Assembly: GCA_930367205.1 (NCBI GenBank)
Contig: OV884009.1
Span: forward strand, 120,851,454-120,915,453
Direction: 5' to 3'
DNA from: Acanthosoma haemorrhoidale
Taxonomy: Eukaryota > Arthropoda > Insecta > Hemiptera > Acanthosomatidae
Length of the DNA: 64,000 nucleotides
Program-made: the position numbers and the translations under genes
The notes under the pieces: generated by a model
Database searches by the model: none
Seen by the model: the letters and a program-made list of their open reading frames with translations, nothing else
What the model was told of the DNA's origin: nothing
Shown here: positions 56,363 through 64,000 of the stretch, one piece after another
How the letters are laid out: each line of letters starts with the position of its first letter
How positions within the stretch are numbered: the stretch's first letter is position 1

Positions 56363-58984
56363 TTACTCTTTTTCCTTAGAAATGCTTTTCCTAATGTTAT
56401 TTTGTATTATTTTGAGCTTTTCGTGATAATTGCTAACAAATTGTTCTGTTATTAGTGCCTCTTCTTTGCTAGGATCTTTTATTATACCAAAGGTAATCTC
56501 ATTGGGGGACATTTTTAAATTTTGATTTAAATAATTATTAAATGTGATTAATGATAGTTTTAAATTTGTTTCTAGAGATTTGTCTTTATTTTCTTCTCTA
56601 ATGGATCGTAAAATTTCTATCAAAGTGGATTGGGCTTTATTAAGTAGTCCTAGTGAATTGGGGTGATTGGGTGTTATGTAGTATGGTTCGATCCCTAGGG
56701 TTGTCAGTAAGTTCTTTATAAGGTTGTTATTGTATTCTCGTCCGTTGTCCATTTTTATACGATTAGGGCTGGGGAAATGAGCCAAGTACTCTGTCAAAAC
56801 TTGTAGGCTTTTCCAGTTCTGGTGAACATTCTTTTTGAAAAGGTTTTGTTGTAACAATGTTCTTTTCTCCTCGTTGTATAAATATTTGATTTTTTTCAAC
56901 ATTTATTGTTTTGTCGTCAGGGGCTATACAAATTTGTTCGTTACTAGAGTGTTGGGAGTGCTGTGTAGCTACTACACTAATTTTGTCTTCCATGGCTTCT
57001 GGGTTAGGTTCTTGTTTGGTTGTATTCTTCTGAGTCATTAGGTATTGCTTCTATTAATCTGTTAATGTCTTCTTCTGTTTCCATATCGTCTAGTTCTAGG
57101 AAGGTCAAGTCATGTGATGATTTTAATTGTACTCTGCTAAGGGCGCCAGCTACATAATTGGTTTTTCCTTCTATATATTTAATGTCAAATTGGAATTCAT
57201 GAAGATGAAAAATCCATTTCATAATTCTAGTGTTGTCGTTTCTCATAGTAAAAAGCCATTATAGCGGTTTATGGTCTGTTTTTAATGTAGATTTATTTCC
57301 GCATAAGTAGGGCTTGAAGTGTTTACAAGCATAAACGATAGCTAATAATTCTTTTTCAATTGTTGAATAGTTTTGTTCTGTTTTAGAAAGTGTATGTGAA
57401 GCAAAGGCGATGGGGTGGTCTCTCCCTTCCGAAAGTTGAAAAATAGCCACTGCAACTGCATTATTACTTGCGTCTGTAGTGAGAACCATAGGTTCGTTAA
57501 AGTATACCCTAACTTTAAGTATAGGGGCGTTAGTTAGATATGTCTTTAGTGTCATAAAGGCGTCTTTGTATAAGTTGGGGTTTATCATGGTATCCCCTTG
57601 GAGTTGAGAAGTGAGAGGTTTAGCTATAGAGGCATAGCTTTGTATGAATTTGCGGTAGTATCCTGTCATTCCTAGAAATTGTTTAATTTCTTTTGTTGTT
57701 TTGGGAATAGGAAAGTTGTTAATAACGTCAATTTTATCAGGGTTTGTCTTAATACCGTTAGCCGTTAAAATATGTCCAAGAAAAAGTAGTTTTGTTTTAA
57801 TGAATTCTGTCTTGTCTAATTGAATCGACAGTGAGTGTTTGTCTAATTTTTGTAATACGATTTCAATGTGTTTTAAATGGTCATCAATGGTAGGAGAAAA
57901 AATGATAATGTCATCCATATAAACGAGAGCATGTGGCGTATTAGATAACATTGCGTTCATTGCTCTTTGGAAGATCGGAGGAGCATTACACAAACCGAAT
58001 GGAATGTGAAGAAATTCATAATGTCCAGAGTCTGTTGAGAAAGCAGCTTTTTCAATTGATTCTTGATTCATCTCAATTTGATGAAAACCTGAGGTTAAGT
58101 CTATTGTTGTGAAGTATTTTGAACCATGTAATTGATTTAAAAGGTCTTCTATGTTGGGTAGAGGAAATTTATCGGAAATAGTTTCTGCATTTATTTTACG
58201 ATAGTCAATAACCGTTCTGATTTTTCTTTCGCCTGAAGCATCTAATTTTTTTGGTACTATCCAGATAGGAGAATTATAAGGTGAATTGCTTTCGCGTATT
58301 ATACCATTTTTCAATAATCTAGTTATTTCTTGTTGTACGTCATCTTTAGTGGGGTACATCTTAAGTGCTGTGGGTATTGGTAGTTTCTTGTAAATATTGG
58401 TTTGTCCGTTTTGAGTCTAATCGTATCTTTCAATAAGTTAGTATTTTTTTAATTCTCATCGTCTGATTTTTTTTTTTTTTTTTTTTTTCCCCTTAGCTTT
58501 CAAATTTATACGTCTGATTTTACGATGGTAGGATATTTCAATAATATATTAAATAATTTTCTTTTATTATCTTTAGTTATATGTTCACTTCTTACAATAG
58601 AAGAATTTATTTCTTCTAAAGAACTATTTCTTTTTCATTCTTTATTAAATATAATTGATTATATAGTATCTGACCATTATTAATTATAACGTCTATTTTA
58701 ATTTCATTATTCGTTCCCAATTTAATTTCTGTTTCTAGGGCTTGCATTGTTTCCATCCCTAATAATATTTTGTATTTGTTACTAAAATTTACGATTTTAA
58801 ACTTAACTAATAGATCACGGGTCAAACCCAATCTTGGTGGCAAATTTAGAATGACTGAACCATTGCCTTTTTCGCCACCTGGTGTTACCACTATGAAATC
58901 TTCCGACTTAATTTCAGTTCCTTCGGGTACGGAACATGGGTGTATGTGGTTCATTGCTGATCCTGTGTTTATTGTTGTTGATAA
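56363..58984 (-). pseudogene. Errantivirus-like Ty3/gypsy pol, interrupted by copia
   Basis: Minus-strand order: protease end (58984-58616; the active site reads INTGSA, so the catalytic Asp is Asn), a T-run insertion (58467-58488), then a 366-codon ORF (58359-57259) with reverse transcriptase and the start of RNase H. It includes SPYNSPIWIVPKKLDASGE, YFTTIDLTSGFHQIEMN, the intact catalytic block LVYMDDIIIFSP, and TTDASNNAVAVAIF. A TAA stop ends it at DHKPL; the frame resumes with WIFHLHEFQFDIKYIEGKTN. The integrase zinc finger and half the core are missing; IKMDNGREYNNNLIKNLL and later parts remain (to 56363). The 17.6/297 group is the closest in style. The upstream part was displaced by the copia insertion. 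Confidence 0.85.
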
Positions 58985-59005
58985 TTCCCCATTTAGCTAA
59001 TATTA

Positions 59006-59183
59006 TGTAACCTATTATGTATATGTGATTATGTCACCACTATATATGTATGGCAGTGTGAGTTTTCTGTTAGTTGTAGTTACACATGTTTTTATGTAGT
59101 TTTTCTGAACCTTTTTGTGCGCTCTGAATAAATCAGTTTTCATCACGTTTCGAGGTTATTATTACATCCTTTTATTCATTACA
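59006..59183 (+). repeat. 5' LTR of copia element
   Basis: A 178-bp segment starts TGTAACCTATTATG and ends CATTACA, just before the primer site. An AATAAA at about 59128 and TATATATG near 59041 fit LTR signals. The 3' partner is outside the window, so the start is inferred from TG and from the point where the host gypsy frame is cut. Confidence 0.6.
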
Positions 59184-59186
59184 AAA

Positions 59187-59203
59187 GGTTATGGGCCCAG
59201 ACG
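59187..59203 (+). other. Primer-binding site, copia type (tRNA-iMet internal)
   Basis: GGTTATGGGCCCAGACG follows the LTR. Drosophila copia is known to be primed by an internal fragment of initiator tRNA-Met through a site of this kind. It is 135 bases before the gag-pol start. Confidence 0.75.
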
Positions 59204-59337
59204 TCTAAGGAAACTCTGAAGTGGAAAATTGATAAACGTGTTTTCGGAAATTTAGTGCGTATTCGTTTCGAGGTTATTATCGCACGTGGTCCGAAGTTTT
59301 TGTTACTCGTGTTCTTGGATTATTACGCGGTAAAACG

Positions 59338-61038
59338 ATGGCCGGTGCGACAAATATTCTGTTGGGAACTAAGCCGTTTGATGGAGCCAACTTCGCTAAT
59401 TGGAGCTTTCGTATGAAGCTTGTGTTGGAGCAAAATGGTGTGGCCCATGTGTTGACGGAAGAAGCCCCTACTGAGCAAGTGGAACTTAAAAAGTTTAAAC
59501 AAGATGACATTAAAGCACGAAACATAATTGTTCAGGGTTTGGCAGACAGTATTTTGCCGATGATCAAAGATAAGACGACTGCAAAAGAAATGTTTGATGC
59601 CCTCTCATCCACGTATGAGAAGAAAGGTATGAAATCACTTGTGACTGCTCAAAAGATCTGGCGGAAGCTCGAGTTTAAAAAGGATAAGGCACTTCAAGAA
59701 TTCTTCCAGGAATTTGAATCCCTCGCATCTGAGGTTAAAGTGGCGGGCGGAAAATTGGACGAAGAGGAGATCGTCAATCAGTTATTGGTGGCTATGCCTT
59801 CGGATTTCGACAGTGTAGTTTCTGCATTGGATATTTTGTGCAATAAGGACAAATCAGCAATTAGCCTAGAATATGTGAAAAATACTCTACTTGCAGAAGA
59901 GGAGAGAAGAGGCAAGAAGGAAGAGCAGGTGAGTGCTTTTGTATCTTATAAACATCCAAAGGACGCTAAAGTTAATGTGCAATCCAGCTCATTTGTTGGT
60001 AAATGCTATTATTGTAAACAGCAGGGACATATGAAGAACAATTGTCCGAAATTAAGAAATAAACACGTAGCTGGAGTGTCTAAAGAGGAAGAGTTCACAT
60101 TTATGACGTCACTTAAAGAAAAGAGTATGGATTATTTATCAGTTGATAAGCACGTCACATGTTTGATGACACCCGGTGAGGAGGTTGCAAGTTTGATGTT
60201 TGTTGTTGATAGTGGTGCAAGTAGTCACATGGTTAAAAATGATTATAGACCGTATTTGAAAGACATTGGTCCGGAAAAAGTTAACATTAGTGTTGCGAAG
60301 GAAGGACAATGTGTTAGAGCAACTCACAAAGGTAACTTATCTTGTTTTTCTGATGACGGTGCTCGAATTCAAATTACTGACGTTCTCATTTGTGAAAATT
60401 TAGCATTCAACTTGTTATCAGTTCGGAAATTAGAAGAAAAGGGATGTCGCGTGATTTTTGAAAAATCGTCTGTAATGATATTTTATGGAAACAAAGTGTT
60501 ATATGGACAAGTTTTTGGACGTTTATATGTTGTTAAACTCAATGTATTTCAGGAATATGCAAATGTGACAGGCCATATAAACGATCTGATGCACCGAAGA
60601 ATGGGACATTCTTCTAAGTACCCGGTTGGACTATGTGAGGTGTGTATGAAAGGTAAACAATCAAAGCTACCTTACGCTAAGCGGATCCCGGATGAAAGGA
60701 AGTCCACAAGAATTTTGGAGAGAGTATCAAGTGACGTTTGTGGTAAGATAACACCTCCTACATATGATGGATACAATTATTTTGTAACTTTTGTTGATAA
60801 TTTTAGTCACTTTTGTGTTACTTACTTATTAAGACATAAATCAGAAGTATTTGAAAAATTTAAGTGGTATTTGGCAATGGCTGAAACTAAATTTGGCGTG
60901 TCACTGAAAAATTTAAGATGCGATAGAGGAGGTGAATACGTATCTCATGATTTTATTAATTTTTGCAAAACAAGAGGGATTGTATTAGAATATTCTATGC
61001 CGAGGAATCCATCCTAGAACGGCATCTCGGAACGTATG
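59338..61038 (+). CDS. Ty1/copia gag-pol polyprotein, cut by gypsy insertion
   Basis: The ORF starts at ATG 59338 (MAGATNILLGTKPFDGANFA). About residues 1-200 are a UBN2-type gag; a CCHC zinc knuckle CYYCKQQGHMKNNC lies near residue 225, and protease VVDSGASSHMV near 288 with the catalytic Asp kept. The pre-integrase HMRR-like LMHRRMGHS with CEVCMKGKQSKLPYAKRI follows near 420-445, then the integrase core with FVDNFSHF (Asp) and RCDRGGEY (Asp). After 559 codons a TAG (61015-61017) stands where most copia elements have a Gln codon; seven more codons (NGISERM, with the Glu) follow before the gypsy LTR begins at 61039. Apart from that stop the frame is intact. The reverse transcriptase half would lie beyond the inserted gypsy. 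Confidence 0.9.
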
Positions 61039-61189
61039 TGTCAGAATGAAAGACATAGGTTGATTGAATTTAGTAATAATTTATTAACCATAAAAATAAG
61101 TACATCTAGGTCACATGTTATATAGGTTAGAATAATATTGTCAGCCGGCTTTGTTCATTTAATAGAGATAACCCAACAACCATATGACA
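61039..61189 (-). repeat. 3' LTR of young gypsy element
   Basis: The segment is 151 bp. On the minus strand it starts TGTCATATGG and ends TTTCATTCTGACA, so both ends are TG...CA. Its outer edge falls exactly at the end of an ATG codon of the copia integrase. The adjoining host bases GTATG (61034-61038) are the expected copy of the target site. The 5' LTR is outside the window. Confidence 0.8.
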
Positions 61190-61195
61190 TCTCCG

Positions 61196-61226
<31 letters not shown>
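61190..61226 (-). other. Polypurine tract of young gypsy
   Basis: On the minus strand about 29 A residues are followed by CGGAGA, immediately before the LTR. A purine tract here is the usual primer for plus-strand synthesis. The very long A run is unusual. Confidence 0.7.
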
Positions 61227-61235
<9 letters not shown>

Positions 61236-61237
<2 letters not shown>

Positions 61238-64000
61238 ATTGTAATACATAGTTTTCTTTTAGATATGCTGGCTGACGACTGATTCGTCCACTACGAGTTA
61301 CATATGTGTCATTGTCATTATTGATATCTTCGCTCTGGCTTTGGTTCATTAATTGCTGATCTGCTGGATCGGCTGTATTATTAACCTTACCATTATTATT
61401 TGGATTTTCCGAAATTTGTGGTTTAATATTTTCATCAAGTCTATATTCGTTACTTTCTATTTCGAATGGTAGGCTAGTATCATTTCTTAAGTGTATTCTA
61501 TTACGCGTCAATAAGGAGCCTCCCTCTGTCTTAATTTGATAAGCCCTATTGTTTATGTTTCTATCTATTATTACAGCCCGATCCCACATTCCTTGTTTGT
61601 TTCTAACTCTAACATTTTCTCCTTTTTCGTATTTTTTCAAATCTTTGGCTCGTTGATCATGAAAAAATTTTTGTTCCCTTTGTCTTTGTAACAATTCACC
61701 TTTTATATATGAATTTTCTTCACTTTTAAACTTTGGTATATCATATAGAACACCATTCACATTTTTACCTTGCATTATCACATTTGGAGAAGGTATTGTA
61801 TTAGATATTGGTGTGTTGTTTAATTCTAGTATTGCTAAGTACACATCTTTTTTATCAAAATGAGCTTTTCTAATTACATTTTTCACAGTTTGTATGTGCC
61901 GCTCCACCATTCCGTTACTTTGTGGATATGTTGGACTCGACGTAACATGCTTAAATTTCCATTCTCTTGTAAACGTTTTAAATAGAAAACTTGAAAATTG
62001 TGGGCCATTATCTGATCTGAATTCTTCTGGTATACCCCAGTGTACAAAACAAGACTTTAATGCTTTTATAACTGTTACACTAGTTTCATCCTTCAATGGT
62101 AAAACATCTACATATTTAGAAAAATAATCCACAACTAACATGTTTGGTTTTCTATCAATGTAAAAAATATCAGCTCCTACTGTTGCCCATGTTTTATCTG
62201 GTATTAATGTTGGTATTAGACTTTCTTTCTGATTTGATCGTTGGAACGTTAAGCATGTTTTACAGTTGTTTATTTTGTTTTCTATATCTTTATTCATATT
62301 GGGCCAAAATACTATTTCTCTCGCTCTAGCTTTTGTTTTTTCAATGCCTAAATGATTATAATGTAACTTACTCAAAACTTCTTCTCTTAATTTGTTTGGT
62401 ACTATTACACAATTATTTTTAAACAGTAAGTCATCATATTCATAAATGTCGGCATGGTAAGTATGATAATATTTAACTATATTTGGTACATCTTTTATTT
62501 CTTTTGGCCAACCTTTTTTTATTGTATTTTTCAATGTCTGCAATTCTATGTCATTTTTTGTTGCTTCTATATATTTTTGTTTCTTTTGATTACTCATCTC
62601 GCTTGCTAACGTAAGTTCTAATATATACATTCTGGAATCTCCATCCTCTTTAGTTTCTTTTAAATGAGCTCTCGATAGTAAATCTGCTATTATTAAATTT
62701 TTACCACTTGTATAAGTTACTTTAATATCATATGGTTGTAACCGCATTCGCATTTTTTGTAGTCTCATTGGTACATCAGTTATCTTTCGTCTTAAAATAG
62801 GGATCAGCGGTTTATGATCTGATTCTACTCCAAAAGGTTTACCGATTACATACTGTCTGAAACGCTCACATCCAAACACTATGGCATATAATTCTTTCTC
62901 TATTTGAGCCCACGATTTTTGACATTCAGTGAATGCTTGTGATGCATATGCTACTGGCAAATCATTTTGTAACAGAACTGCCCCTACTCCGGTACTACTA
63001 GCGTCTACACTAATTTTGCACTCCTTATTTACATCGTATAATTGTAGAATAGGAGTTTTGCTTAAACATGTTTTTATCTTTTTAAAACAATTTTCATGTT
63101 CACCTGTCCAGTTGAAAATTGTACCTTTTTTAATTAGATTACGCAATGGTTCCGTTAACTGAGCTGAGTTTTCTACAAATTTACCCACGTAGGTTATCAA
63201 TCCTAATAATCGTTCTACTGCTTTAGCATCTTTTGGTCTTTCCATTTCACTAATTGCTTTGACTTTGTCATCATCAATTTCTATCCCTTTGCTACTGAAG
63301 TAATGACCTAAAAATTTAATTCTTTCTTCTTTAAACTTACATTTGTTTTTATTAAATTTAATCCCATGCTCATAAGCTCTTTTCATTACTAATTCTAAAA
63401 TTTCTAATAATTCTTTTTCATTTTCTGCCCATATCATTATATCATCGATATAAACAGCTACGTTTTTTATACCTTCAAAAATCTCTGAATAAGTTTTATG
63501 GAACACTTCTGGTGCAATACTAACCCCGAAAGGCATTCTTAAAAATCTAAATGGACCATATGGCGTTTGAAAAGCCGTCATTAACGAACTCCTATGTGTA
63601 AGTTCTAAATGCCAAAACCCATTTGATGCGTCTAGCACTGCAAACATTTTTGCCCCCGCCATTTTACTAGATATTTCTTCAAATGTAGGTAAAGGACAAT
63701 GTTCTCTTAGTAAACAAGTGTTAAGATGCTGTGGGTCTAAGCAAATACGTAATGATTTATCAGGTTTACTGGTAATTACGATTGGGTTCATAAATTCAGT
63801 AGGTTCGTTAACCTCTGTAACAATTTTATTGTCTTTCATTCTGTATAATGTTTCTTTGAAAAGATCTAATAATTTAAAAGGTATTCTACGACATGGTTCA
63901 ATTTTTCCTTCATATCCTTCTTTTAATTTGAAATCATATATTTTTGAGATTTTTCCTATACCTTCGAATAGTTCTTTATATCTGTTAAGCAATTTCGTGA
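61236..64000 (-). CDS. Ty3/gypsy pol (RT, RNase H, integrase), open to window edge
   Basis: The frame is open for over 918 codons, from the window edge to a stop at 61236, with no break. Domains in order: reverse transcriptase with VLDASNGFWHLEL (about residue 115) and the catalytic VAVYIDDIMIW (about 180); RNase H with ISVDASSTGVGAVLLQ (about 325) and the SDHKPL block; integrase zinc finger HYNHLG...NCKTC (about 545-580); core with GADIFYIDRKPNMLVVDYFS, SDNGPQFSS and NGMVERH, giving the DDE triad; then a basic GENVRVRNKQGMWDRAVI-type C-terminal domain. No env or chromodomain is seen. Gag and protease lie outside the window. This is the youngest-looking element in the window and could be active. 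Confidence 0.92.

Noticed and set aside
1..64000. CRISPR arrays, bacterial operons, rRNA genes
   Set aside because: No regularly spaced identical repeats, no ribosome-binding-site-led gene series and no rRNA-like sequence were seen; the content is eukaryotic.

Overview
This is AT-rich eukaryotic DNA, most likely from an insect. It carries spliced-looking exons with GT/AG borders, piggyBac, mariner, Tc1, Jockey-like, BEL/Pao, Ty3/gypsy and Ty1/copia elements. Its best copia element has the internal initiator-tRNA-Met primer site (GGTTATGGGCCC) known from Drosophila copia. I cannot name the species, and there is no sign of bacterial gene organisation. No intact host gene is visible. Most recognisable coding sequence belongs to transposable elements (TEs), nearly all of them broken.

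Host signal: six short minus-strand segments with consensus splice borders run from about 47.9 kb down to 3.9 kb (47838-47897, 29566-29683, 24612-24658, 20452-20572, 15326-15369, 3942-4195). Reading phases agree at four of the five junctions, so they look like exons of one long gene whose introns hold nearly all the TEs of the first 48 kb. The last segment is a Glu-rich tail. I do not recognise the protein. A weaker pair of plus-strand candidate exons lies at 18340-18643.

Layout. 0.2-3.4 kb: a non-autonomous LTR element (family A) with both LTRs, a primer site, a coiled-coil gag-like ORF and internal tandem repeats. 5.1-8.7 kb: LINE fragments interrupted by a possible solo LTR (family B) and by a piggyBac element with TTAA duplications, then a pair of tRNA-like SINE fragments. 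10.2-11.6 kb: a second, decayed piggyBac. 13.2-14.4 kb: an inverted family A fragment. 16-19.5 kb: piggyBac and BEL/Pao remains. 21-24.2 kb: decayed gypsy pol holding a truncated mariner. 25.3-29.3 kb: LINE fragments and a solo family A LTR. 34.3-34.9 kb: a foldback element with 200-bp arms. 35.2-37.1 kb: Jockey-like LINE. 38.3-39.1 kb: mariner. 39.1-43.9 kb: three family A LTRs around a Tc1 that is itself split by a LINE. 43.9-45.9 kb: decayed gypsy. 47.8-48.4 kb: putative first exon and CG-rich upstream sequence. 48.9-52.4 kb: family B LTR, copia remnant, second copy of the 40.9-kb LINE. 52.9-54.6 kb: decayed Mag-like gypsy.

Right end (55.9-64 kb): a three-level nest. An old errantivirus-like gypsy (minus) is cut by a copia element (plus) with a nearly open gag-pol, which is in turn cut inside its integrase by a gypsy (minus) whose pol is open to the window edge. 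The order of insertion is readable: old gypsy, then copia, then young gypsy.
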